Positions 23,102 through 57,300 of a stretch of DNA of 57,671 nt are shown here, in pieces. The first letter of the stretch is position 1. Every line of letters begins with the position of its first letter. Source of the DNA: Didymodactylos carnosus (taxonomy: Eukaryota > Rotifera > Eurotatoria > Philodinida > Philodinidae); the NCBI GenBank assembly GCA_905250885.1, contig CAJNOQ010000277.1:1-57671 (forward strand), read 5' to 3'. The notes beneath the pieces are model-generated. The model was given only the letters and a program-made list of their open reading frames with translations, had not been told where the DNA came from and did not search any database. A program made the position numbers and the translations under genes.

Positions 23102-23560
23102 CTCTAGACCAGAGCTGGAACCGGTCCGGCCGGATCGGTACCGGACAGGGTCGAACCGGTTGAAAAAGTCAATCGAGCCGGTAAAGACCGGTATTTCACT
23201 GGTTGAAACTTTCGAAACATCTGCTCTTTTTTCCCTGTTGTTCGTCAAAAAACTAAAATTTCACGTCTTTTCCAGTCAGAATAAATAAGACGATGCTCAA
23301 GATAGATATTATTTTCATCACTTGTTTTAAGGTTAACTGTTACAGACTTGTTATTGTGAAGGATCTCTCACACGTGCTCGCAAACTATTTCATTTCTGGG
23401 GGAAATTGTTTCTGAAAATCGATTTTCAAAAAACTTCGCCAATTTTTCGCTGGTGTTTTACCGGTTTTCGCCGATTTGAGTTATAATTCCAACCGATCAG
23501 TTTACCGGCCGAACCGAACCGGTTTGCCGTTTCTCAACAGATTCCAGCTCTGCTCTAGAC
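23102..23560. mobile_element. Short hAT-type element with 8-bp target duplication
   Basis: CTCTAGAC occurs exactly at 23102-23109 and 23553-23560. Between them is a 443-bp element whose ends are CAGAGCTGGAACC (23110-23122) and GATTCCAGCTCTG (23540-23552), inverted repeats over the outer 11 bp. The duplication fits NTNNNNAN. The interior is rich in CCGG and ACCGGT motifs and non-coding. It shares end sequence and composition with the nested element at 21457-22186, so it is the same family. Confidence 0.88.
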
Positions 23561-24869
23561 GTTTAACTTTCCACCTATTAGCATTCTTCGATAGTTTTAG
23601 TTTTTCTGACAATCTCGGAATCAAGTAGGGAGAACTTCAGCAACGGATCGAAACATTCGTTATCAGCCGCTTTAATTCATGTAAAAATATTTTGGTTATG
23701 AATTTGTTTATCAGTAGTCAATCAGAGATCCCAGATCGTCTGATATTGGCAGAAAAATTCTGATTTTTGGAAGTTTTTCTGACTCGCTTCTGCTCCTTTT
23801 TCTTCTAAAGTATTCTGATTTCTGATTTTGAACTTTTATCTTCTGATTTCCATGTTTTAGATTTGATATCTCTCTAGCCAATCCTCATCAAAAGAAAAAA
23901 GTTGCTTCACAAAAAAAACCCGCTATTTCTCAGAATGGTATAAGAGTATAACGAGTATTTAGTTCAGCAGTTGGAAGTATATAAATTTTCTTTTCCTTAT
24001 ACGTTTCTGTTCGATTATCTCTCGAAAATTCGCTAAAACTAAAGACGTCTAAGAAATTTAAAGAAAGTTTATAAAGAATTTTACGAAATTATTAAATCTG
24101 TATAATTTTCTACAAATTCTGAATTAAGAACTCGAACCGTTCACTAATATTATCCAAGGTAGACTTCAAAATTTAACAGTTTTTTACGAAAGCACATGAT
24201 AATAAAATCAAATAATTTTGCTTTTTTCCTCAATTGCATACTTATCCAAGATATGTCTATTCTTAAATTTAAGATGTTGCTACTTGAAATGTTCTCGTTG
24301 TGATATGAGATCTGTTTATGTTTTTTTTCGTACCTTTTACAAAATAATTCACGAATTGACATTTTTTTTGAACGCTATCATTTCAAATTTGTCTTTTACA
24401 TCTTTTAAAATCAACTAGTCAATTTGAGATAATAGTTAAAATGGCTCACTCGATAGGTATTGAACTCGATGTAAATTATAGTAAAGATTTGATCGTACTT
24501 CAGTTAAAGCATACTCGAAAAAACATTTTACATACTGAAATATCTCATATATTTTGGAACTGTCATTCCCAAACACCTGAGTGTACGAAATCGTTCATAA
24601 ATAAAGAAAAATATTCATTATTTTTCATTCCTATTCAGACATTTTATTTCTGTCAATAAAGAACCCGACGAAGCACAAAAACGAATATTGTAAATACATG
24701 AAAATGGCAACAAAATGGTATGTATAGTTTTTTTTAAAAATAAGTACAAATAAGTGAGAAAAACAAAAGCAATTAGCATAAATAATAAAACCAACAGAAA
24801 AAAAAAGAAATTTGACCTAATTTGTTGAACAATAAAAAGTTCATTATGCTCATCCATACTCTTATTTCT
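23561..24869. other. Intergenic 3' of PSMD1
   Basis: AT-rich DNA without a convincing gene. TTTATT at about 24643-24648 reads AATAAA on the minus strand, about 220 bases past the PSMD1 stop codon, and is a candidate polyadenylation signal. The open frame at 24441-24659 has an ATG in good context but no recognisable similarity. Confidence 0.5.
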
Positions 24870-46086
<21,217 letters not shown>

Positions 46087-47114
46087 GACTGAATTGTTAC
46101 TAACGAATCTTATATTTTGATCTAAAAAATCAAATTAAAATATTATGGCGAATAGTTAAAAAATTAAATGACACCCACGTGTCAAAACTGCGTAGTCGCT
46201 TCGCTTGTTTAGATCTCAAAACCGTAATTTTACGGTAATTGTAATTTCAACTCTTCCAAACTTTGTTTTACAGAGCATAAAATTCGGTGTTACAAAAAAT
46301 ATAATCGTGACTTTTCGCAAATATTTAATACGCGACATTTTGAGAGTTTTTCCATGAAATACTTTTTCAGAAAATTGCGCCATCATGACATACTACCAAA
46401 CGTGTCAGATTGTCTGAATGCAAAGTGAATGTCTCGGTGTAGATACTCCTGCGACAGTCTTGTCAAACAAAATAATAGAACAGTAGGACTGTATGTAAGT
46501 GACTTAGAACAAACCGTTGCAAATTTAAACTGCATGGAAGTATCACAAGAAAGAAGTTCAGTCAGTATATATTTTCTCTCATTATGAGAAAGAGTTCAAG
46601 ATTGAAAAAAATAAATATCGAACTTCTAAATAGTGTAGATGGATTTGTTAATTTTAACACTAATCACTCATGTACGAACACAAATGACTTTTCAAAGAAA
46701 TATGAGACAATTTATATTGCTAGCTACGACTGCGGCAGTCGTTTATTAAAAAAGATGACTTTATCTGCAAAGTCCACGATTTTTTCATGAGAGATGTCAC
46801 CATTATCAAAGGAAAAGATGTAATGGATGACAGTTGCGATTAGTGTCATAGTTTATTCATTCGCTCGTTTATTAAAGCATATTGAGGCCTTTGATCGTAT
46901 TTAACTATAAGGTCTGTATCGATAACATAAAAATTAAGTTCATACCGAGTCGCGAAAAAGTGTTTTTTTGTATTCAGCACACTCAATAACACTGAAGATT
47001 TTTTTTGGAGAAGGATACTGACAAAAATTTAAGGTGCCCCTCCCCACCCCTCATTAATTTCAGGTAAATGATGGAGAGCTCGGGTTGGTTTTGTTTTGTA
47101 GTAAACGTTTATGC

Positions 47115-47279
47115 CTAGGAGTTGACAGAGCCCGATTTTTGAATTTCTCATTTACTGATTTATGGTACTTACTTAATAGAACTTTAAAGTCGGAAAAATT
47201 CTTGGAAGATTTCTTAGAAATCCTCATTTCTATAAAAAACAGTAGCATAATTTAAAAATCGGACTCTGTCAACTCCTAG
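47115..47279. mobile_element. 165-bp MITE with 31-bp terminal inverted repeats
   Basis: Ends CTAGGAGTTGACAGAG (from 47115) and CTCTGTCAACTCCTAG (to 47279) continue as inverted repeats for 31 bp with two mismatches. If the outer CTAG is read as C-TA-G, the ends start GGAGTTGACAG next to TA, which suits a Tc1/mariner-type element; a 4-bp CTAG duplication is the alternative. Confidence 0.75.
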
Positions 47280-49439
47280 CTATAGGTGTTATCTACAAAT
47301 CAAAAAAAAAATTTTCTTTCTCCGATGTATCATTACCGAGAATTCCTATACGTGGCGAAAGCTAAAAAAGTCTTAAGAAAAACGCAAAATAAGTTTTGAT
47401 TCTCTTAAATGCGTTTTACTTAAAACCTGTTTGAGCGTTAAATAACCTGTTGATATTTTGCAATAGGTTATCGGTTATGGCGGATCTAATGAATATGTAC
47501 GCGGCCATGTGCGGCACATGCGTATGCCTATGCAATACAAGTGCTAAAAGGCCATTTTTTTCTCGGTATGAACTTTATTTTGTTCTTTACGTTGACATGT
47601 CGTTGCAAATCTTCTAAGACTTAGTGGAAATCATTTTATGTCAAAAAAATGTTATATTATTTTTGGATAGTGCTAGTAAAAAATGTAGAGATCTGCATTA
47701 AATGGATGTGTCTCACACAACTCTTCATTCTTTGATTATTTGTCTCTGGATAGCAAAAGCTTTCCTGAGTTCAATTTTGAATTTTTTTTGTGGGTGTAGA
47801 AGAAAAAAATAGCATGAGGATATAGCAATTGATCATGATTGGTATTAATTTCTTCCGATTTCGTTAATCTAACACCTTCCGATTTTTAACACCTGCGTCC
47901 TTGATCTGAAGATCTGAACTTTTATTCTTTTTATGTCGTATGTTATATATATAAACTGAATACATATATATATATTATCTTGTGGCTTGATCTGAGTAAT
48001 TCACAGAAATAAATAAGAGAATGTGGAATAATTTGGTAGAAGCATTTTAACAACTCCGAACGAAACTTTTTTTCAAAAATTTCTTTTCTTTCTTGGCTCG
48101 AGGCTACATCCAAAAATATGTTTTTTTACATATCTCAACAGTTCATGATGAAAGAATCCTAATGCACAACTCACGTTTCAGTTCTTAGTTGATTCCTAAG
48201 AAAAAAATAACTTCACAAAATCGACGCTATTTGGCTTAGTCCTTATTTTTTATGAAGAACCCAACATCGCTCTAGCACATTCAGAATCCATTTTCTGACG
48301 CTACTCATTGTGATGAACTCGATTATCTAGTTGCTAGGTAAGGAAGGTTCTGTTTTAAAATAATCTCAATTTTTATTTGAAAACGTCATCAACGAGTACG
48401 CATAAAACCTTAATGCACCTGTTTTTGTCCAAGGTTTTTAATATAATTAGTCTTATTTAGTTAAGGACTTGCTTTTTATTATAAATTTTGTGGTTTATTT
48501 TTGCGAGTAATGTGACTGTAAACATAATATAGTTGAGTTCAAGAGGAATTACTCTACTCGATCCTCTTTACAGTACTAATTAATATGAGACAGATTTTAT
48601 AAACTCTACCCAATTACGATTTTTTAACTGAACTTTTCTAGTTTAAAGATTCGAACAATAAAAAGTCTTGTAAATAAAAGCATCATTTTTAACTAGTTTT
48701 CATCTTGCATCAAACAATCTAGCAGCATTCAGTTTTGTCTATTCAGTAGCAGTAATCATTGGATTCATAGGTAGTAAAATCACATAAGTTTTTGCTATAC
48801 AAGGTTCAGATTCCACTAAGTTTCTAGAAAATGGGATTTTTTGGGGCAGTTTTTACTAGCAAAGGATAGCTGTATCTTGCAGAAAAGGCTGGCTATTAAG
48901 GAGATTCCCTCTTTCAGGAAAAAACTTTTTTGTTCTACAAGCGATCTTAATTGAAACTTACATATATTAATGCGCTTACTATCTAACTAGGCTACGCTAA
49001 AAATTTGAGTTCAAAAGGTTGAAGCGCTACCAAGTTATTATTGTGACAAGAGACAAAATGAAAATGCTATGGCTTTTTTTTGAGAATGAGTACAAAGATA
49101 CGGGTGATTTTTCGAATGAAAGTACGGCTTGGCCAGCTAACGGTCGCCTTCAAAACCGGAGATGTCAGTACAAAAACGGACAAAACTGATTCGACCATTC
49201 GAAAGAGCGGTGTCGATTACCTATAAAACCGCAGTTGCTCAGGGCTTATATTTTAATCTACGCCCGAAAAATTTTTAAATCTCTACCTCGCAACATTTAG
49301 AAACCACGGAAGGCGAACAAGTGGTAAAATTAAATAGGAAAATAGCCACGAGATTGACTTTTGAGTTAATAGTTGGCATGTCTAGATAGAGCTCGAGTCG
49401 TTCTTTCAGAGAAACCTGCTTACGAATGCATAGAACGTT

Positions 49440-50360
49440 TCCCGGTGACGTCATGATGCGAACAAAGTGTCTGCATATTTGATGAAATTCCGTGACGAAA
49501 TTTCCATTTTTTACGTTGTATAAGCTCCGATCATCAGCTTTGAAAAAACTAAACTGATATTCTGATAGATCTTCTCGCCGCCTACCTGCTGAACTAGTCG
49601 TTTTTGGATTTTCGTTGGATTTTGAGTGTGAAAACAGTAAGAAACGTCGTCATGAAATTTGATAATCTTACGATAGTTCAGTTTTAGTTAAAGTTTCGAT
49701 CCACTTTCCCCATTTTCTTACATTATAAACTTCGAAAAAGTACATTTTCGTAATCATCGTTGAATTCTGAACAAACCGGCGCATTCTATTTTTTAAAACA
49801 ACAACTTTCATTTTTGACTCAATTTCTAGCCGGTTGGAACACGAGATGTTTCGACAACTCATTTAGGAGTAAAATACGTTTCTTTAGATAAAGAATCCGA
49901 CGCTGATTACGAATCTGATGTTTATTTTGCACTTAGTGTTCTACCGGTGTTGGTTTTGAGCCAAAAAGCAAAAAACGATGAAATTCCATGACGACGACTA
50001 TTTTCGAAGTTTCTTTCAGTGGATTGACCTGTTTCAATAAAACGAACAGATATTCTGTAAACTCGTTTCAAATTCTACAACTTTTGTCTGGAAAGTTTTC
50101 CTGTAGCTATCTTAGTTTCGTATAAAAATGCAATGGTTTGGTACCTGATCCATGAGGAATTCCATTTTGTGAAATTCCGTGACGGACGGTATTTTTTAAT
50201 AATTCCCAAAGCACTCGTCCGAACGTTCTCAAATTTTTACTGGTGATAGAACACATGACTGCCAATAAAAGTTTCAAAGCGCCTGCTTCATCGGTTCAAA
50301 AGTTAGAGGGCAAATACGGCGAAAAAATGAAATTCTGTGACATTTGGCCAAGTCGAGTAG
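49440..50360. repeat. Region with recurring GAAATTCCGTGACG motifs
   Basis: Near-copies of GAAATTCCGTGACG occur near 49484, 49978, 50173 and 50328, with a related CGTCATGAAATTTG near 49648. Spacing is irregular and the flanks are only loosely similar, so this is a decayed repeat array rather than a fresh tandem repeat. No reading frame spans it. Confidence 0.45.
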
Positions 50361-50365
50361 ACACT

Positions 50366-50452
50366 TAAATCTAAAAATCTATGAAACACATTTTTGAATT
50401 TCCTTTTCTCAGAACAAAATTCAAAAATCTGTTTCATAGATTTTTAGACTTA
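50366..50452. repeat. Compact palindrome with ~36-bp arms
   Basis: TAAATCTAAAAATCTATGAA.. (50366-50402) pairs with ..TTCATAGATTTTTAGACTTA (about 50417-50452) around a 14-base loop, with three or so mismatches. The open frame at 50381 is incidental. Confidence 0.8.
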
Positions 50453-51833
50453 CATCTCAGCTTCACAATAAAAAGAAATGAAGATTCTACGATGAACGGT
50501 GTAGGCGAAGCAGCATTTTGCCTGCGCCAAAACCATATTCTGAGAAAAACGTTAAGCAAGTTCGAAGACCACTGTAGCAGTAGATGTAAGGTTTAATTTA
50601 AAATCTCTCAAAAGCCCGTCAAAAACTATTTTTTATTGAAAGCGATACAGATTCTGAAAGAGGAGACTTTAGAGTATTTAACGGAGCAATAAACTCAATT
50701 TCGATTTATTTTAAGAAAATCATCGATTTCTGAGGGAAACCCTTTAAATTACTCGCGCAAAATTTGAAACAGACGATGTAAATAATTTGTTTTTTTCAGG
50801 ATTTTCTTTCAGTAAACTTGTGACGCCTGACATGATTAAAGTAACTTGCATGGCTAATATATGAGTATTGATATGTGAGGTCCGTACAGGTTTTATTATT
50901 CTGGTATCGAAATTCTTCACACAACATATAATTCGAAGTTTTTCATCGATTATTCATCAGAATGGACACACAAAAGAGTACATTTGTCTACAAAAGTTAG
51001 AATTTCTCGTAACTTTTAATAAGATAAAACTTTGGAGACTTTTGTCTGGAAACAGGGAGAAGGATTAGGTTCGCGTCTATTTTCGTTTCTCACAGCGGGC
51101 AGATTCCGAATCGTGTTTTTGATCTCTGAAAGTTGCCAGTTCGAACTTCTACCTTAACTTTTTTTATCCTACTCGCTATATGACATGCTCTTCGAAAAAA
51201 TCCGCAAGTTTCAAGTTTACCAAAACACATTTCTTCAGAATAGTTTTTCTGAAATCCACACATCATTCTAATCTTCAGTTAAGAATTAAACTCCATTAGA
51301 TCTTAGCTTTAAAGGTGGTCACTCCGAAGTTCTAGTTTTTTAACTTTTCAATATCTGTCGAAACTCAAGGTCTTAGGATAGACTTCTGGAAAAATAGCCC
51401 TAGAATGAGGAGGGGTATTTTTAATGTTCGAAAGGTTGAGTTTACAGTTGAACAACTATGAAATTTTAATTTACACTGTTGTCTGAGCGAAGTTAAGAAC
51501 TTAAGTCCTACTAAGTTACAAAACATTCCACCATCTATTATTGGATTGATTGAAATTCGATTATCAACTTGTCAAAGTGGATTTTGCATTAAGGTAGACC
51601 GTCTTAAGCTTTTTTATTTTAAGATTCTATATTTTGACATTTGGTAATTTTATTATTTTTGCGCAGAAAATGCGAGAAATTATAGATACATAAGAAAAAT
51701 GACTTGCATAACAACGTGTATGTATATTCCTTTTTACGCGCAGAAAACAAGCAAAACTTGTGAAAAAATGTTTGTCCATCAAAACATGATATCAATCAGT
51801 CTGTATAATCTTGAAATTTCCATCCATCTCTGT

Positions 51834-54235
51834 TTAATCTTCTTGATGATGTTGTGCTTTGTTAAAACGGTGTCGTGGATGTCGATGACCATTATGAGCC
51901 AAATTTAATTCATGAATTAAATACAGTGTACGTAAATCATCATTTCGTTTAAAAAAATCATTTCCACTGAGTGAGTCAAGAGAACGTTTGAAGAAATCAT
52001 TGCCAGATAGTGAATCTAACGATTTTTTGAAGAAATCATTGCCAGATAGTGAATCTAACGATTTTTTGAAGAAATCATTGCCAGATAATGAATCCAACGA
52101 TTTTTTGAAGAAATCATTGCCAGATAATGAATCTAACGATTTTTTAAAAAAGTCACTACCGGACAATGAATCAAGTGTACGTTTCTGAAATAAAAACACA
52201 AAAAGTTTGTTTCAAAAAGTTAACTTCAAGCCTTGCTGTTAGGTGTACAATGACTATTCTACTTCACTCATTGGAATTCAGTCTATGCCATGATACTAAT
52301 ATAATTAGATAATTCAGGGGCAGAACAAGTGAACGTTGAGGTTGAAATTTATCAAAATATTGGGCAGTGTCGTCGAGCCCACTTACCTCATCTTCTCGTT
52401 TGAAAAAGTCATTTCCAGATAAACTATCTAAACTCTTAATAAAAGTAAAAGAGTACAAATAGAATTGTTGATTGTTTAAGTCTGTTTTTTTAGAGTTAAC
52501 AAATACCTTTTTAAAAAAATCATTGCCAGATAATGAATCTAACGATTTTTTGAAGAAATCACTACCGGATAATGAATCAAGTGTACGTTTCTGAAATAAA
52601 AGAAGAAAAAGAAATAGAGCTAATTCTCCGACATCTAAGGTTACAACGCTTTCATTTGATTCCATCCTCGACACAACAAGAGGAATTAGCTCCTGTTTAT
52701 TGATTTTTAGGTTAAATAAGAATGCAAAAGCGAGATAAATTATTACAAAATGCTTCACTTACTAACATATACCGTTTACCAGATTCAAAACTACCCAATA
52801 AAAGAATGGAAAAAATGAGAACAGTATCTATTTCAAAATAGGACCTAGAAAGCTCTTTTTGGATAAGATTTCTATAGAAAAACAGGCAGAGACGTGCGTA
52901 TTTCTACCGTATTGTAAAAGATATGTTGGAATGGGCAATTTCATTCGTCTTATATAATAAAGATGCAAAAAAGGAAAAACTTCCTCCTGTTCTGTGTTGA
53001 ATCCTTAATAGATTTTAAGAAAGTCACTAGGACTCTTAGTGTTCTGAACATCAATATTAATTATCTTATCGTATTCTGAAATTTTGATGAAGATGTATCC
53101 GAATGTATAGACGTTATTTTGCTTGTTCAAATCCGTCTGTTGGGATCAAAACTTCATGGCAATTTCCAACACAGCAGCAACATAGTTTCTTAAAAAGTAT
53201 CGTAAGATACAATATAGATGCATGAAACTTGATGTTTTCACCAAACAATTTCCTAAAGTATCATTTACAACATGATGAAAACACACAAGTCTGTGTTTTT
53301 TTTCTATGAAATCTTATTCACAAAACGAGCTGTCTAGATTCTATTTTGAAATGGACAGAAGCTAAAGAGCTACTTAGAATAGTGCAAAATATCTGCATGT
53401 ATTCTCCTGCATAAGCATATATATCACGTTTCGTCAGGAATTGTAACACTTTCCGATTATAGTAAGTATTCTTTCAACTTATGCTGTCATTATTATTATC
53501 ATTATTATTACTATTGAGTCAAGATGTGTTTCTTATAGTACGTGATTTTAATCCACAATCTGGAATAGTGTTCTGTAATAGGGTACGACGTCTAAGCGAA
53601 CGAATTATGAAGGTTTTCTTAACAATATATATATAAGAATTCAAATAGTAATATCAAATATTAAGGGAAACGAATGATCAATATTTAGTATAATTATGAG
53701 AAACAATTGGAATAAGACAAGGTTAGTTTTTCTCATTTATTTATTTTTAACGTTCTTTCTCGTTAAAGACGTCATTGTCGATCACTCAAACAAAGAATAT
53801 TTACCTAATAATCATTAATTTTCTATAAAAATATGTTTCAATAGAAGACCTCAAGTTGTCTCATGTTTCATGTCTATATTTACTTTAGTTTTGGCGAAAT
53901 CAAAATTTGCGTGACTAAAAACCATTAACAAAATTTCATTTCTAATCAAAATATAGAATTTAATATTCGTATCTTTTTTGTTGTTTTTTCTGTAATTTGT
54001 TTTGAAAAGAACATTCTGTACTTTAAATGGTGTTTATTTTTACAAAGTACAAATATCCTTTTTTTAATTCGTCTAAACTGTTGTATATAGTATAATATAT
54101 ACATATTTAGTTTTTTTTCTCAGAAAACATTAATTTATAAAATTAAACTTTTTTTACCTTTTCTTCTTCGGCACCAACAATGAGAAGTGTTACAGCTGCT
54201 AGTAAAAAATACATGATGGTATTGATGAATGACAT
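51834..54235 (-). CDS. Multi-copy neuropeptide precursor, pedal peptide/orcokinin-like
   Basis: A secreted peptide precursor of 186 residues from four exons in transcript order: 54235-54158, 52590-52507, 52434-52387, 52184-51834 (all GT-AG, all phase 0). Residues 1-22 form a signal peptide ending IVGA, followed by an acidic EEE and then KKR. Nine 11-residue peptides follow: two TLDSLSGSDFF and seven SLDSLSGNDFF, each bounded by KK or KR, the prohormone-convertase sites. Exon 3 has an acidic REDE spacer before the last block. After the final KR comes a His/Arg-rich tail of about 36 residues. No Gly precedes the cleavage sites, so the peptides are probably not amidated. The [S/T]LDSLSG core resembles the (L/F)DS(I/L)xG core of pedal peptide/orcokinin peptides; that family placement is inference. 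Probably released by neurons or gland cells. Confidence 0.88.
51945..52178 (-). repeat. Six tandem 39-bp units in the last exon of the peptide precursor
   Basis: Six 13-codon units, each encoding one peptide plus a dibasic site. The middle units are almost identical at the DNA level while the outer ones have silent and conservative changes, a pattern expected from unequal crossing-over or replication slippage. Confidence 0.9.
52827..53357. repeat. Fold-back element in intron 1 of the peptide precursor gene
   Basis: TCTATTTCAAAATAGGA (52827-52843) and following CTAGAAAGCTC are mirrored by GAGCTGTCTAGATTCTATTTTGAAATGGA at about 53328-53355 (read in two parts). AGATTTCTATAGAAA (about 52868) faces TTTCTATGAAATCTTA (about 53301). 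The ends match the motif seen at 15690-16719 and 25833. Confidence 0.75.
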
Positions 54236-54351
54236 AATAATTTGTTTTGTTTTTAGATGATTTAAATAAAATCAAAATTTCTTTTTAACAAAAAAAATTG
54301 TGGATGTGTTTTGTTAGCTGTAGATAGTTCTCTAAATGAAAATGTATTCCG

Positions 54352-54382
<31 letters not shown>

Positions 54383-57300
54383 AATATCGATGTATCAGTT
54401 CTTTGCGTGACAGAGATCGATTTTTCTTTTCTTTTTTTTTTTTTTTGAACCAGAAAGGGAGAGAGAAAAAAACATCCGAGTACTGCGTTTTTTTCTAAGA
54501 TTTCTAACTGATGTGATTTTTGTCGATGTGATGATAATCCAATCAAATATTAATCGTTGCCGTTCAATAATTCTTATGCAATTGAGCAAAAGAAATTGAT
54601 TTCTACTTAAGTTAATCACAGTTGTGCTTTTCCGCTTTGCTCTCTGGAAGATTCATTACATTGTCTTTTTCTCCTTTTTTTCTGCTTCTTCTTAATATAC
54701 TCCTTGGACAGTTCAAAGTTCTACGAGATCGAATGGATTAAAAAGTGTCAAGTATAATGGCAACTGCTGAGGTCACTGTATGCAACGATAACGGTGTGAT
54801 AAATTTCTTGTTCTTAATCAAATATTTTGGAGATAAATGCTAGAACTAATATTTTGCAAAAACAGTATCCGGAAATCAATAGTAGTGTAAGGAACAAATA
54901 AAACAAAACAATTTTTTTACTAAATAGCGGAAATCTTCTTGTGATATGTGAGGGAGTTTTGAAATAAAAACAGTTCATTTTTTAGAACTTCGCCGTAATT
55001 TACAATGTTAATGTTAGTTATGGTGTAGGAAATCATCATTCTTTGATTTAAAGGTATCCGCCTGTTACAATGTAGTTTTTCCACAGATGAAGTTAACTGA
55101 GACAAAATCATAATATAAATAATTAAAAGTTAATATTTTTCTTCCTCTTTCATTTTAGATAGTAAAATCTATGGCAATTATGAACAAGTATGGAAATTAA
55201 GAGTACATTTTTTGTACTTTCTTCTCGTAATCAATTTCATACCATTATCTCTCGTTTTCAATAGACTACTTAGGATCGCACACGTATGTTTTTTTTCAGA
55301 TCCATTAGTTTCTTTTACAAACACCTTGTTTTTCAAAAATTAGTACATTATTGTAGATTTCCGACTAAACAACACATATTATTATTATAAATTTCCTTCG
55401 ATTGATCACAGATACTTAGTGACAAAAAATAAAAAAAAGAAATAGAAGAATTCTATTTTTCAAGGTAATTTGCAACTGTATACGTATATTTACTCGGTTT
55501 CATTCATTTTTAACTACTTTTCCCGATCAAAACTGTCATCAGTGATGCAGATAATAAAAAGTGTTTTTGAGTTATTGAACAACTTAAAATCATAGTAGGA
55601 AGATGAAAAAAAGATTTTAGTGTCATTATCGTAATACCATTCAAACAAGCAGACTGTTTCTTACTATGTAAATATTGTTTGATGTTTCATGAAAGAAAAA
55701 TATTAGCGAGAATATAATCAATTTCTTCTAAAAACTAACTAAAGTTTACTTTGCCCTCTTGTGTTAAAAACTCAAGGTTGAATATTCATTGCTGCATAAA
55801 ACATCCAAACCCGCTATGCATATCATCAAGTGCATTAATTTTCAGACGATTGGGATGTAGAGTAAGCAATTAATGAGAAACTAGTAGCAAATTAAAAGAA
55901 ACATTATTGCGATAAAATGATAGTGGTTTTTGATTCGCAAATCAGACTGATAGTCCTTCAATTGTAGATATAGTTTGTAGATCTAAAACGTATCTCTTCT
56001 TCTTCGAAATTTTTGAAACGCAAACTCGGCCGACCTTACTTTACGACTTTTTTAACGAAATCAAACAATCATAAGAAATTAATTTTCTTCTAGAGTTTTT
56101 TGAGTATACTTTTTTCTGTGGATGACTGACTATATTTCAAGTGACTTGAAATTGACAGCTAGCGAGACGATTCAAGTTGATGATACAGTCTATTGATAAA
56201 TGAAAAAGTTTGTTTTACAAAATTTGTCATATATGACGCAAAAGTATTCTTATACAGTGGATATAAGCCTTTAATGTTATTTTCTGGGCAAAACGAATGT
56301 CTGAACATGCAATTGAAAAATAAATATTAGGAACAATCAACACGCTTTTATTTTCTAAATGAAATGGGTTGATTATATATGATATAAATGGAATTGGTCT
56401 TCTCTCATTATTATGTTTTTTCCTTCAAATGTCAAAAACATTCGACACGCTAGATGATTGAGAAATTTAAAATCAATATCAAAAATCTTTTTGCACGATA
56501 ACATAGAAACATTTTCTGATGGTAGTGTAGTATACAGTGCAAAAACAATCGTGCGAATGTTAAACATTATTTCACTATCTCTTCTATCTGTTAGAGAATT
56601 GATTTCTTTTTTCATTTAAAAGAACAAACTCTGAACTACAAGACGTGTATAAATTTTCGCTTGATAAAATTTCTTTGTAACAAACAATTGAAAAAACGAA
56701 ACCTATCTAAAACATTTTTGTATCGTAAAAAAAGTATCATCATTATTTTTACAGTGAAGACTTGGAAACAACATTTGTTTTATCAAGAAGATACCCGTAA
56801 AAAATTCTATTGATCTGACATTCACCACTCTTTCCAGTAATTGTCCTCTTTCATAGGTTTTGTCGAATTTCAGACCCTTTTCAAAGAAAGCGACTGGAAT
56901 TTAAAATTTTTATAAATGATTCAAAGAACATTTGAAACAATTTCGATGTAATAATTGATCATTCTTCAAATGTATATTCAAACGACAAGCGTTGTCCTAG
57001 GGGGCGTGAAAATTGTCTTCCTGAATATACGCGCAAATATAATCAGTGCTCACTAGTCGACCTATCCTTAAACTAAGCCACAAGAAACATCCAATTCTCG
57101 CTCTGATACGAATACACCTTTATTTCAACAACTACTGCTGTTGTCGTTGATCTGTTAGATGATGTGGCTGGCACTAACGAAAGAAGAAGATAAAACAGTC
57201 AATTACAAGATACTGCGCCGTTCGTGTCCTGTCCGTCCGAACGCCAGTAAGGGGTAGGGAGTTAACAGAAAGTGTAAAAATAGCCATTTCACCCCGGAAA

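Larger units (their letters stand above)
46087..51833. other. Repeat-rich intergenic spacer between PSMD1 and the neuropeptide gene
   Basis: 5.7 kb with no recognisable gene. The part just above 46086 is the PSMD1 promoter side. It includes a TA-flanked MITE (47115-47279), a stretch with a recurring AAATTCCGTGACG motif (49440-50360) and a compact palindrome (50366-50452). Open frames here (46584-46790, 50381-50596, 50868-51068) lack any family resemblance. Confidence 0.55.

Noticed and set aside
24441..24659. 72-residue ORF with an ATG in good context
   Set aside because: No recognisable domain or adjoining exon.
57030..57200. Possible LTR-like segment in the more balanced-composition region
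   Set aside because: No second LTR, primer site or coding domain visible in the window.
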